A stretch of DNA of 64,000 bases from CAYSPT01 sp964432985 (GTDB lineage: Bacteria > Muiribacteriota > CAYSPT01), in contig CAYSPT010000025.1 in the NCBI GenBank assembly GCA_964432985.1, positions 4,925 to 68,924 of the forward strand. The letters run 5' to 3'. Below are positions 9,556-17,537 of this stretch, in pieces (position 1 is the stretch's first letter; every line of letters begins with the position of its first letter). The notes under the pieces are model-generated. The model was not told the origin of the DNA, searched no databases, and worked only from the letters and a program-made list of their open reading frames with translations. Made by a program: the position numbers and the translations under genes.

Positions 9556-10446
9556 CTGGAGCATGTCAGTGAGTACGCCCGGTTCACCGCTTCATTCTTC
9601 GATGCCTATCTCACCATCCTTGGGGGGTACAACACGAAATCACTCTCCAACGTGGACCCGGCCAAGATGTCGTACCACGCCAAGGCCAACGAATCCGTCA
9701 GCACTATCCAACAGGAACGCATGGCAAATGATGAAATAAAGATTTGCGCCACCCAGTTTCCTACCTACGCCAGCGCCCAGGATGCCTGCATGTCATATTT
9801 CCGCTACGCGGAGTTCGTCTTCCAGGCCTGCTTTCTGAACGATGAAAATCCCATTCAGTCCTGGCAGAACCTGGCCAAATGGCAGTCAAAAATAATCAAC
9901 TATCTGTCTACCAAAGACCAGATCCGCGTGGTGGCCCGAGACACCGACCTGACAATGCGCACCAAGGGTCGCACGTGGGTGAATTGCGACGGCAAGGTGA
10001 ATTTTCCGGACGGAGAAGTCTTTACCGGTCCAATTGAAAACAGCGTGAACGGGAAAATACGGTTTACGTTTCCCGGAATCTACATGGGGCGGGAGATTGA
10101 AGACATCTACCTGGAATTCAAGGACGGCAAGGCGGTCAAAGCCCTGGCCGGAGTCGGGCAGGACGTACTGCTGGCTCAGTTGAATTCAGACAAAGGCGCC
10201 CGTTACGTGGGAGAATTCGCTATCGGCACCAATTACGGCATCGACCGTTTCACCAAGAACATGCTGTTCGACGAGAAAATAGGCGGAACCATCCACCTGG
10301 CCATGGGTATGAGCATACCCGTTAGCGGCGGGGTAAATCAGTCGGTCATTCACTGGGACATGCTCTGTAACATGAAGGACGGCGGAGAGCTCTACGCCGA
10401 CGGTGAACTATTCTACAAAAACGGCTCGTTTACCAAGGAGTTTTGA
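9556..10446 (+). CDS. Unrecognised protein, 5' end lost in assembly gap
   Basis: Open from the end of the N run (LEHVSEYARFTASFFDAYL) to TGA at 10446, 296 visible residues. The first in-frame ATG is at 9670, but the coding sequence clearly starts earlier. The N-terminal part is helical. The C-terminal ~150 residues are rich in short beta strands with Gly/Asp turns (TFPGIYMGREIEDIYLEFKD; ending LFYKNGSFTKEF). No signal peptide can be assessed and no family is recognised. The next gene begins 17 bases after the stop behind its own AAGGAG, so these are probably one operon with the cyclase block. Confidence 0.6.
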   Translation: MEHVSEYARFTASFFDAYLTILGGYNTKSLSNVDPAKMSYHAKANESVSTIQQERMANDEIKICATQFPTYASAQDACMSYFRYAEFVFQACFLNDENPIQSWQNLAKWQSKIINYLSTKDQIRVVARDTDLTMRTKGRTWVNCDGKVNFPDGEVFTGPIENSVNGKIRFTFPGIYMGREIEDIYLEFKDGKAVKALAGVGQDVLLAQLNSDKGARYVGEFAIGTNYGIDRFTKNMLFDEKIGGTIHLAMGMSIPVSGGVNQSVIHWDMLCNMKDGGELYADGELFYKNGSFTKEF

Positions 10447-10463
10447 AAGGAGCACTAATCAGT

Positions 10464-11084
10464 ATGGATATTACCGTCAACGGTAAGGAAAGCGGCCTGA
10501 CGATCAATGATCCGAAAACTATCGGAGAACTGGTCAGTACCCTGGTCATGGAAGTATCGAAGAATGACCAGGTCATAACCAACCTCAAGATCAACGACAT
10601 CGAGATTCCCATCCAGGCCTCGATGCAAACGGTTGAAAATCTCGATCCCAGCTGCACCGTGGTTATAGAAACCAGCAATCCCCGGCTGCTTGCCCTGGAA
10701 GCCCTGTCGATGATGCCGGACTTCGCCTCTTCCAGAGAAGAAAGCCTGACGGAAATCGTCGACATGCTCAGGACGCAGAAGGTCATCGACGCGATGGAGC
10801 TTTTTTCTCCGGTGATCGACGACTTCAAATGGCTGAGCGTGGTTCTTTCCAGCATGGATGCAGTGCTGGGTCTCGACCTGAGCGTTCTCGAACTCTCGGA
10901 TGCCGTGGTGAGCGATAAACGTGACAAGCTGTTCTTTGTTTTCCAGGAGATTCTCGATTCGTTGGAAATGGAAGATTATATTCTCCTGGCTGATCTTCTG
11001 GAGTATGAGTTGAAAGAAGAGCTCGCCTACTGGCGGGAGATAGCTCCAGTGTTGCTGCTCATGGCCCAGCGGCCGTCCAACTGA
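10464..11084 (+). CDS. Unrecognised 206-residue acidic protein
   Basis: ATG 10464 is preceded by AAGGAG at 10447-10452; an upstream in-frame TTG at 10443 would include that site and is rejected. The first ~70 residues alternate short strands (MDITVNGKES, VTNLKINDIEI-like, TVVIET), suggesting a small beta-rich domain. The rest is strongly acidic amphipathic helix (MEDYILLADLLEYELKEEL). No transmembrane segment, catalytic motif or known family is seen. It sits between the gap-truncated gene (17 bases) and the nitroreductase (20 bases), so it is probably co-transcribed with both. Confidence 0.65.
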   Translation: MDITVNGKESGLTINDPKTIGELVSTLVMEVSKNDQVITNLKINDIEIPIQASMQTVENLDPSCTVVIETSNPRLLALEALSMMPDFASSREESLTEIVDMLRTQKVIDAMELFSPVIDDFKWLSVVLSSMDAVLGLDLSVLELSDAVVSDKRDKLFFVFQEILDSLEMEDYILLADLLEYELKEELAYWREIAPVLLLMAQRPSN

Positions 11085-11104
11085 AATGATACCGGAGGTA
11101 CCCC

Positions 11105-11614
11105 GTGGAAACAATGGAAGCGCTGTTCACCCGGAGAAGCATTCGAAAATATACCCCCGACTCACTTACGGACGAGCAGATACAGCTGCTATTAAAAACT
11201 GCCATGAGTGCTCCCAACGCCCTGGGAAACCGGCCGTGGCATTTTGTAGTCATCACTGACAGAGACATCCTTCAACGTATTCCCGGCGTTCATCCCCACG
11301 CAGGTATGATCGCCGCCGCCCCGGCGGCCGTACTGGTCTGCGGAGACCTCTCCTTAAAGCGAAGCGAAGCCTGGTGGTCGCAGGACTGCTCTGCCGCCAC
11401 GGAAAACATACTTATCGCCGCGGCCGCCATGGGGCTGGGAGCCGTGTGGCTCGGTGTGTATCCCCGGGAGGACCGGGTAAACGGGCTGCGGGAACTGTTG
11501 GGCATTCCGGACCATATAGTGCCGTTTTCGCTCATCCCCATCGGATATCCAGCTGAGAAGAAGGAGCCGAATGATCGGTACGAAGCGGACAAGGTGCACG
11601 TAAATAGCTGGTAA
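11105..11614 (+). CDS. Nitroreductase-family flavoprotein
   Basis: A 169-residue single-domain member of the FMN-dependent nitroreductase family, which reduces nitro groups, quinones or flavins with NAD(P)H. The FMN-phosphate motif RRSIRKY is at residues 11-17, followed by SAPNALGNRPWHFVV; the C-terminal half carries GLGAVWLGVYPRE and the closing IPIGYPAEKK, all typical of short family members. GTG 11105 is preferred over ATG 11114 because GGAGG lies six bases before it. It is the last gene of the + strand block and starts 20 bases after the preceding gene. Substrate cannot be inferred. Confidence 0.88.
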   Translation: METMEALFTRRSIRKYTPDSLTDEQIQLLLKTAMSAPNALGNRPWHFVVITDRDILQRIPGVHPHAGMIAAAPAAVLVCGDLSLKRSEAWWSQDCSAATENILIAAAAMGLGAVWLGVYPREDRVNGLRELLGIPDHIVPFSLIPIGYPAEKKEPNDRYEADKVHVNSW

Positions 11615-11947
11615 TACATAAGCACGCTTATAGTATTTTTTTTACGGAGCGCTCACGGCGCTCGCATATGACAGGTAGTGTATCTCTACGGGGACCGCTC
11701 ACTCCGCTGATTATGAAAATCTCTGTCCTTTCCACGCTCACAGAGTCGAGGGCGGGAACGCAAACCTTGAACGATGAGATGTAATGTTGTGGGTGTAACG
11801 GTTATGAACGAGAAGATACCCAAGAATATCCTCACTTTCTACTAGTTTGTAGGACATGGTCTTCTATTCGCTTCGCTGTTGCTTCGCAAAGCGCTCGCTC
11901 AACGGATACTTTACACTGAACGCATGTAGAATCGCATGATACTTGTA
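11615..11947. other. 333-base intergenic region between converging genes
   Basis: Nothing coding is seen. It contains a T8 run (11636-11643) and a 6-bp perfect hairpin, GAGCGC at 11647-11652 with GCGCTC at 11658-11663, but the T run is on the wrong side for a + strand terminator. Further GC-rich cgctcac-type words recur at 11660-11710 and 11880-11900. Confidence 0.6.
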
Positions 11948-12919
11948 TTACGGTATCGCTATGTCGACGATGAGGGGTAGGTGGTCGGAGCCTATGTGGG
12001 GTCCCAGACGCTTATTGGTGCAGATCAGGTCAGGGGACATCAGTACGTGGTCGATCGGAATCCGCAGGGGAAACCACACCGAAGGCCATGAAGGAAACAG
12101 GCCGTGCCCGCGAGAGCTGTCTACCAGACCCGCTCTCTTGACGAACCGGCGGAAATTGCTGCACCACGGGGTAGCGTTGAAATCTCCCAGTACAATGATC
12201 GATTGATTATTGTTTTCACTGCGAAACCGATGCAGGAATTGTGCAGCCAGATCCAGTTGACGATTACGGTGGGTACGATAATCACTGAATATCGGTGGAA
12301 GCATGTGTGTTCCGAATACGGTCACGGTGCGCCCATGCACGGTGATATCGGCACATACCCCTGGGAGCCGGACCGGACCGAGATAGAGAATCCTGGAGTC
12401 CGACAACGGGTGTTTACTGAACAGAGCGATGCCGAAACTGTCCATCCTGGCGACGGACTCACAATAGGGGTAGGTACCGGCAATCTGTTTGAGGTTTTCG
12501 AGCCAGAACCTGTCGACTTCCTCGATAACGAAAAAATCGGGATCGGTGTTCTTGATGAACCGAATAACATCGTTATAGTGAACATTTTCTACCATGACAT
12601 TCATCACCACTGCCCTGATCTCCGGGGCATTATGAACTGCAGCGGGTGACGGAGCAATGAAGAGAGGGAGAATCATCCCCAGGTTAACCAGTCCGCACAC
12701 TCCGCACACAGCGGCCAGACCTCGTTTTTTTATCACCAACGCTCCGCCCGTCAAAACAGGCGATAGCAGCAGATACTGGAGCCTGAACGGTGATAAAAGA
12801 TCGAACAGCCAGAAGAACCTGCCGGCGAAGGAAAAAAGAGTGGCCAGCGAATACAGGGCAACGGTCGTGGTAAGAAGAGCAGTCAGCCGATTCCCGAGTT
12901 TTTCTTTAGGTAGCGTCAC
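11948..12919 (-). CDS. Membrane-anchored endonuclease/exonuclease/phosphatase-family protein
   Basis: 323 residues. The N-terminal ~95 residues hold three hydrophobic helices (ALYSLATLFSFAGRFFWLF; YLLLSPVLTGGALVI; GLVNLGMILPLFIA). A full EEP domain follows with VVMNVMVENV, EEVDRFW (metal Glu), GTHMLPP, GDFNATPW, IDHVL and GSDHLPL, so the metal and catalytic Asn, Asp and His residues are intact. EEP proteins cleave phosphodiesters in nucleic acids or lipids. Membrane-anchored versions of this size are usually of unknown substrate. GTG 12919 is the start; it lies 21 bases after the stop of the cyclic-nucleotide-binding gene, so the two form a short operon. Confidence 0.88.
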   Translation of the reverse strand: MTLPKEKLGNRLTALLTTTVALYSLATLFSFAGRFFWLFDLLSPFRLQYLLLSPVLTGGALVIKKRGLAAVCGVCGLVNLGMILPLFIAPSPAAVHNAPEIRAVVMNVMVENVHYNDVIRFIKNTDPDFFVIEEVDRFWLENLKQIAGTYPYCESVARMDSFGIALFSKHPLSDSRILYLGPVRLPGVCADITVHGRTVTVFGTHMLPPIFSDYRTHRNRQLDLAAQFLHRFRSENNNQSIIVLGDFNATPWCSNFRRFVKRAGLVDSSRGHGLFPSWPSVWFPLRIPIDHVLMSPDLICTNKRLGPHIGSDHLPLIVDIAIP

Positions 12920-12940
12920 GTTGTTTGGCCTGTGATCTGT

Positions 12941-13900
12941 TCAGGTGGTGTGCACCCCGAGGAGCCTGCGTTTGGATTCGATGTAATGCTTGTTGGTAAA
13001 ACGAATATCCAGGCTGATTTTCCGAAGAATTGCAAGGTAGATATTGCAGACCAGGCCGAGATCTTTCTGACACATGGCGTTGATGTGCTCGTCACGGAAA
13101 ACGCACAACTCCACCGGTGAACAGGTTCTGACCTCCGCCGAGCGAAACTCGCTGTCGATAAAGGCCATCTCCCCGAACAGGTTACCGGGACCAAGCATGG
13201 CCAGCACCACCCGGTCTCCAGCTGGAAGACGCTTACTGACTTCAACTGTTCCATTGAGAAGAACAAAAAATTCCCGGTGTATACCTCCCTCGGAAATAAT
13301 GACATTGTCTTCCTTCATTTTTCGTTGCTCACCGCAGCTTTTCAAAAATTCAAAGGTCTTTTCATCAATGTTCTGGCTCATTAAGGCATCCGAGTTTTTA
13401 CTCATATCCTGCGCACCCTGGGCTTTGTTCTGGTCATCGAGCATTTTGAGTGTCGCTTCGGTAAAGAGAAGATGCTCGTTAAGCAGCCTGAGACGACCGC
13501 TGAGTTTCCGACCGATAGCCTTGATCAACGAAAGACCTGTGCTTGGTTGGAAAGAAACCAACTGGTAAAAATCACCCCGTGAAAGAGCCAGCGTGTCAAG
13601 GGATTCCACTGCCATGACCGTGGCTGACCTGGTGGTATTTTCCAGGATTGCCATCTCACCGAAAAAATCTCCTGACTCAATGGAGGTCAGTATGAACTTG
13701 CGGTGGGCCGAGATGTCCCATATAACATCCACCCGGCCGCCCTGAATAAAATACATGCTGTCCCCTGCATCACCTTTGTTGAAGATGATGCTTCCCTCAT
13801 CGAAAAACTTGAGAGAAACCATGTCGGCAAGGGGTTCCAGGGCTTTCTTATCGAAATCGCGGAACATGGGTAGACAAGAGAGGGCATCAACTACGATCAT
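12941..13900 (-). CDS. Tandem cyclic-nucleotide-binding domain protein
   Basis: 319 residues with two CAP/CNB domains and no output domain. The first (~10-135) has the phosphate-binding cassette FFGEMAILENTTRSAT with G81, E82 and R91, the contacts for cAMP/cGMP ribose-phosphate. The second (~190-310) has LFGEMAFIDSEFRSAE with the equivalent Glu and Arg. No helix-turn-helix follows, so it is not a Crp-type regulator; the ~45-residue linker is charged. It may be an adaptor or the regulatory subunit of an unlinked effector. The adenylate-cyclase-like gene at 8103-9230 is a candidate source of ligand. A purine-rich GGGGGAG lies just before the ATG, and a promoter is readable at 13963-13992. Confidence 0.92.
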   Translation of the reverse strand: MIVVDALSCLPMFRDFDKKALEPLADMVSLKFFDEGSIIFNKGDAGDSMYFIQGGRVDVIWDISAHRKFILTSIESGDFFGEMAILENTTRSATVMAVESLDTLALSRGDFYQLVSFQPSTGLSLIKAIGRKLSGRLRLLNEHLLFTEATLKMLDDQNKAQGAQDMSKNSDALMSQNIDEKTFEFLKSCGEQRKMKEDNVIISEGGIHREFFVLLNGTVEVSKRLPAGDRVVLAMLGPGNLFGEMAFIDSEFRSAEVRTCSPVELCVFRDEHINAMCQKDLGLVCNIYLAILRKISLDIRFTNKHYIESKRRLLGVHTT

Positions 13901-13962
13901 GTTTTAATCTCCCCCCCAATCCAGAGCTTATTTCCAGCATAACTGATTCCTCACACGGCCAC

Positions 13963-13992
13963 ACTATACTGTCATATACTACTTTACGTCAA
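13963..13992 (-). promoter_or_regulatory. Sigma-70-type promoter for the CNB/EEP operon
   Basis: Read on the minus strand: TTGACG (13992-13987), an 18-base spacer, TATAGT (13968-13963), about 60 bases before the ATG. The -35 box overlaps an 11-base palindrome GTCAAGTTGAC at 13988-13998 that could be an operator or simply two opposed TTGAC words. Confidence 0.55.
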
Positions 13993-14051
13993 GTTGACAG
14001 GATGCTTATTTACTCTGGTCACCTACTCTTTTTTTATTATATCATTACCCC

Positions 14052-14837
14052 ATGATTCATAATCTGGAAACAAAATTGAGAGAACACGTACGATTTTTCG
14101 AGCACTGCAAAAACCGATACTATACCTCGGCTGGTAATGCGGCGGCAGCTGGTTATATCCGGGACGTGATGGAAGCAATGGGACTCGAAGTCCATCGCGA
14201 TCCATTCACCTGTGGGAACAAAAAATTCTTCAACCTGGACGTCCGGGCCGCTTCACCTGGTGAAGGGGCGGATACCTATATCCTCTGCGCCCATTACGAT
14301 TCGATAGCGCTGAAGGGGAAACGAGTTTTAAAGAATGCTCCCGGAGCAGACGACAATGCTTCCGGAGTGGCTGTGGTGCAGGAATGCGCCCGTTTACTCA
14401 CCGAGAGCAGTCTCACTATCAACCTGCACTATGTTTTCTTCAACCTGGAAGAGCACCTCATGAAGGGCAGCAGGCACCTGGCCCGGATGTACCGGAGAAA
14501 GGGAAAGCCCCTGGCCGGAGTGATCAATGTCGATACCGTGGGAACGTGGCAGGGCCCAATTTCGCAAAAGAACCCGCTGAACTACGTGTGCAACGAGCAC
14601 TCGCAGCCGCTTCTGGAATTGCTGAAAAAGCACCTCCCCTGCCCTCTCAAAGCTGCGGAGGAGATCTACCAAGACGACCAGATAGCCTTCTGGGAGAAAG
14701 GTTTCAGGGCAGTAGAGCTCACGGAAGACGGTGTCACCCCTCACATGCACACCATCCGGGATACGGGAGACAAATTACATTACGGCAACATGACCGTTCT
14801 GACGAAAGCGCTGGCCGATTTTTTCCGGTGTCTGTGA
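14052..14837 (+). CDS. M28-family zinc aminopeptidase-like protein
   Basis: 261 residues, a compact cytoplasmic member of the M28 metallopeptidase fold, which removes N-terminal residues or cyclises N-terminal glutamine. All co-catalytic zinc ligands are visible: H81 and the following D83 (CAHYDS), bridging D100 (PGADDNASG), catalytic E133 with E134 (NLEEH), D161 (INVDTVG) and H233 (HMHTIRD). No signal peptide. An A/T-rich TATATC box lies about nine bases before ATG 14052 and no ribosome site is seen, so it could be leaderless. It diverges from the CNB gene and faces a pilin-like gene. Exact peptide specificity is unknown. Confidence 0.88.
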   Translation: MIHNLETKLREHVRFFEHCKNRYYTSAGNAAAAGYIRDVMEAMGLEVHRDPFTCGNKKFFNLDVRAASPGEGADTYILCAHYDSIALKGKRVLKNAPGADDNASGVAVVQECARLLTESSLTINLHYVFFNLEEHLMKGSRHLARMYRRKGKPLAGVINVDTVGTWQGPISQKNPLNYVCNEHSQPLLELLKKHLPCPLKAAEEIYQDDQIAFWEKGFRAVELTEDGVTPHMHTIRDTGDKLHYGNMTVLTKALADFFRCL

Positions 14838-14916
14838 AGATTGAATACTTAATGAAGAGTAGCCTTCCTGGATCACCATACTGCCTGTCTATGCTCAAAA
14901 CCGGCGTTGCCGCCCT

Positions 14917-15417
14917 CTAGTCGTCTGGCTCCAGTCTCGGTTTGTCGACAGTACCGTGAAACGAGCACGAAACAGTGTGCGTGGCCGATCGGTACCAGTA
15001 GCGGCCTTCGCAGCGGCACTTCGGAATCTTCTTGATACAGTCCGGGACGAGCAAACCGGCCAATGGAGACTCCGCGGTCAGTTCGCAGGAGGGGAATTTT
15101 TTTTCAGGATTGTCCATCCACCAGATATCGATGGCGCCTTCAAGTACCCGCATGTTGGCCATGCAGGCTTTCTGCCGGGCCCGCAGTCTGGGGGTGTCAT
15201 ACATGATGTTGGGGAGAACACCAATAACAAATACGAACAGAAACATCACGGCAACGGAGAAAATCGGAGCCATTTTGGATTTCCTGGATACCACTATTTT
15301 CACGGTGTGTTCCTCGGGCAGAGAGCCGTCCACAATATCATGACCGCACCCCCGGCAAAAACGGTAACCGGTCCGGATCAAAGCATGGCAATGCGGACAT
15401 CTGTTTGGGTCATTCAT
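14917..15417 (-). CDS. Zinc-ribbon, single-TM pilin-like protein
   Basis: 166 residues. The N-terminus is a zinc ribbon (RCPHCHAL, CRGCGHD), then a transmembrane helix (~50-70), then a pilin-like segment LRARQKACMANMRVLEGAID with a small cysteine-rich globular end (KCRCEGRYWYRSATHTVSCS). The latter part resembles the mature region of type II/IV pseudopilins, and the THTVSCSFHG ending is shared with the protein at 63289-63939. It lacks a prepilin peptidase site because the helix is preceded by a cytoplasmic zinc ribbon. Start at 15417 has AAGGAAG ten bases upstream. The 5' end is tandemly repeated (15389-15559). Function unknown. Confidence 0.75.
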   Translation of the reverse strand: MNDPNRCPHCHALIRTGYRFCRGCGHDIVDGSLPEEHTVKIVVSRKSKMAPIFSVAVMFLFVFVIGVLPNIMYDTPRLRARQKACMANMRVLEGAIDIWWMDNPEKKFPSCELTAESPLAGLLVPDCIKKIPKCRCEGRYWYRSATHTVSCSFHGTVDKPRLEPDD

Positions 15418-15559
15418 TATCGGTTAACTTCCTTTTTAAACGATGCAATGCGGACATCTGTCTGGGTCATTCATTATCGGTTAACTTCCTTTTTAAACGA
15501 TGCAATGCGGACATCTTCCGGGATTCGTCATTTTCTGTTCACTTCCTGTCCTAATTGCT
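15389..15559. repeat. Three tandem copies of a 57-bp unit spanning a gene start
   Basis: Units at 15389-15445 and 15446-15502 differ by one base; a third, diverged copy is at 15503-15559. Each unit carries, on the minus strand, a ribosome site (AAGGAAG in copies 1-2), an ATG and a dozen codons of the pilin-like gene. In copies 2 and 3 the reading frame ends at TAA after MNDPDRCPHCIV and MTNPGRCPHCIV, so they are short leader ORFs in front of the intact copy. Confidence 0.95.
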
Positions 15560-15765
15560 GAAACCAGGGACTTTCTACCATGAGTTTAGGTACAACAGGC
15601 GTTTATGTCAATGTTTAACTGGCCAAAGATATCTCGTTTGTGGCGGTTACATCTTGCTTTCCAAAAGCGGTTCGGTTCATGGTAATATAGTCAGGTCTGC
15701 GTGCTTGACAAGCGGACCTGGCTCACCGCAGCCGTCATATGATGCCTGAAACGAGGTGCATGGGA

Positions 15766-16740
15766 ATGACACAGAAATTGTGGCCCAGCCTGCAAGCGCT
15801 CTGGAGAAGTGTCTCAACCCTGTTTATTGCTCACGGGATGAAACTCCTCGTGATACTGGTGTGCATGGGTACCGGTATGTACCTGGCCCGGTTCATCGGC
15901 AAGAAAGTATTAGAGTATTTCCAGGAACGGTCCGACCAGCACATGATCTCGATAGAGCGCAAGAAACGGGCCGAAACACTCGTTCGTATCTTTGTGTTCT
16001 GTTGCCGTATAACCATTATCGCCATAGCGGTTTTCATGGTTCTTGAGGAGTTAGGAATCGACATCGCTCCCCTGTTGGCCGGCGCCGGTATCGTCGGTAT
16101 TGCCATAGGCTTCGGGGCACAGAGCATCGTCAAAGATTTTTTCTCCGGTTTTTTCATACTGCTGGAGAACCAGTACCGGGTAGGAGACGTAGTCAAAATA
16201 GGTACCCTGGCCGGTGTGGTTGAAAGCATCAACCTGCGGACAACCATCCTCAGGGACCTGGCCGGAGTGCTTCACATCATTCCCAACGGGTCCATCGATA
16301 GAGTGAGTAACATGACTTTCGGCTGGTCCCGGGCGGTGGTGGACGTCAATGTCGCCTACACCTCAAACCTGGACCAGGTGTTCAGTGTACTTCAGGAAGC
16401 AGGGGACGAACTCTGCCAGGACCCTGATTTCAAGAATGAAATCATCGAACCGCCCGAAGTACTGGGGGTCGACAGTTTCAGCGATTCGGCCATCACCATA
16501 AAGGTACTCATCAAGACCCAGCCAATCCAGCAGTGGGGTGTGGCACGTGCCTACCGGAAACGGGTCAAAGAAGCTTTCGACCGCTCGGGAATAGAGATAC
16601 CATTTCCACAGCGTGTCGTTTACCAGCGGGAAGCTGGAAAATTTTCCACGTCAATGACCCCAAAGGACACCTCCTGGACCCCAACGGAAACATCCAGTAA
16701 ATCAAAGAAGAAATCAAAGCGAAAAAAAGAGAAAGAGTAA
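15766..16740 (+). CDS. MscS-family mechanosensitive channel
   Basis: 324 residues. Transmembrane helices at ~25-45 and ~75-97 are followed by the pore helix APLLAGAGIVGIAIGFGAQ and the beta domain entry FILLENQYRVGDVVKIG, the MscS signature. The C-terminal cytosolic alpha/beta domain ends in a lysine-rich tail (KSKKKSKRKKEK). The channel opens under membrane tension and releases solutes on osmotic downshock. ATG 15766 is chosen because GAGGTG sits seven bases before it; ATGs at 15739, 15742 and 15760 are in frame but precede or abut that site. The RsbW-like gene starts about 20 bases after the stop. Confidence 0.93.
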   Translation: MTQKLWPSLQALWRSVSTLFIAHGMKLLVILVCMGTGMYLARFIGKKVLEYFQERSDQHMISIERKKRAETLVRIFVFCCRITIIAIAVFMVLEELGIDIAPLLAGAGIVGIAIGFGAQSIVKDFFSGFFILLENQYRVGDVVKIGTLAGVVESINLRTTILRDLAGVLHIIPNGSIDRVSNMTFGWSRAVVDVNVAYTSNLDQVFSVLQEAGDELCQDPDFKNEIIEPPEVLGVDSFSDSAITIKVLIKTQPIQQWGVARAYRKRVKEAFDRSGIEIPFPQRVVYQREAGKFSTSMTPKDTSWTPTETSSKSKKKSKRKKEKE

Positions 16741-16759
16741 ATCCATCACCGCCATTACG

Positions 16760-17185
16760 TTGAAAAACGAATTTTCTGAAATACGACGATTGGCAGCGGC
16801 ATTCGCATCATTCTGCCGCACGCACAACCTGTCCAGACGGGTGCTCTCCCATGTCACCATGGTCATGGGTGAAGTGGTGTCCAATGTCATCAAGTACGGG
16901 TATACCGATAACAACAGCCACGAGATAACCGTCCGGTTCGCTCTGTCGGGAGATGAAGTGATCTGTGAAATAGAGGATGAAGGAAAGCATTTCAACCTTA
17001 CGGAATCCCCGCTCCCCGATATCCGTCAGATTGTTACGAGCAAAAGCCCCCGGGGCCTCGGCATACCGCTGATACGCGAATTCAGCGACAGTCTAGTCTA
17101 CCGGAGGAAACAGGACAGGAATGTGCTGACCATCAGCAAGTTCCTTACCACCGGGACCGGGCCAACTGCTGTTCCCCCACAATAA
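16760..17185 (+). CDS. RsbW/SpoIIAB-like anti-sigma kinase (GHKL ATPase)
   Basis: 141 residues with the single HATPase fold of anti-sigma serine kinases. The N box is MGEVVSNVIKYGY (catalytic Glu and Mg-binding Asn), G1 is EDEGKHFN, and G2 is SPRGLGIPLI. The N-terminus LKNEFSEIRRL is typical of the family. TTG 16760 is the only usable start codon close to the domain boundary; the readable frame extends upstream into the end of the MscS gene, so the true start is uncertain. Family members phosphorylate a STAS partner or bind a sigma factor; the STAS gene follows at 15 bases, so the two form a partner-switching pair. No cognate sigma factor is in the window. Confidence 0.87.
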   Translation: MKNEFSEIRRLAAAFASFCRTHNLSRRVLSHVTMVMGEVVSNVIKYGYTDNNSHEITVRFALSGDEVICEIEDEGKHFNLTESPLPDIRQIVTSKSPRGLGIPLIREFSDSLVYRRKQDRNVLTISKFLTTGTGPTAVPPQ

Positions 17186-17199
17186 AGGAGAGACTTATT

Positions 17200-17532
17200 A
17201 TGTTTAGCTACACGGAAGAAAACGACACAATCATCGTCAGCGTTTCAGGAAACCTGGATGAGGAAGCCGCTCCCAGACTGCGGTCATACGTGTTCACCTT
17301 CATTGAATCAGGATACAAGCACATAATCATGGATCTGCAAAACGTAAAATTTATCGCCAGCCCCGGCCTGGCGGTGCTGTGTGTGTTTAAACACCGGCTG
17401 GAAGAAGACAAAGGCTGGGTCAGGCTGGCTGCTCTCAGCTCCGAACTCAAGGAAATACTTAATTTCGTCATGCTCACCGACATGATCTCTGTCTACGATA
17501 CAGTTAAAGAGGCTCTGTCAGCCGACTCCTGA
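17200..17532 (+). CDS. STAS-domain anti-sigma factor antagonist
   Basis: 110 residues, one STAS domain of the SpoIIAA/RsbV type. The phosphorylation loop reads KFIASPGLAVL, so Ser54 occupies the position of SpoIIAA Ser58, but the preceding Asp is Ala and the following Ser/Thr is Pro. AAAGGAGAG is well placed before ATG 17200. It would be bound and phosphorylated by the kinase encoded at 16760-17185 and so control release of a sigma factor or another client elsewhere in the genome. Its stop lies five bases from the end of the converging macroglobulin gene, leaving no room for a hairpin terminator. Confidence 0.9.
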   Translation: MFSYTEENDTIIVSVSGNLDEEAAPRLRSYVFTFIESGYKHIIMDLQNVKFIASPGLAVLCVFKHRLEEDKGWVRLAALSSELKEILNFVMLTDMISVYDTVKEALSADS

Positions 17533-17537
17533 ACCTG

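Noticed and set aside
11636..11663. Intrinsic terminator after the nitroreductase gene
   Set aside because: The T run precedes the GAGCGC hairpin on the + strand, and on the minus strand the hairpin is followed by A residues.
13994..14022. + strand promoter for the M28 peptidase with TTGACA at 13994
   Set aside because: No -10-like hexamer lies 16-19 bases downstream; the word is better explained as part of the palindrome over the opposite promoter.
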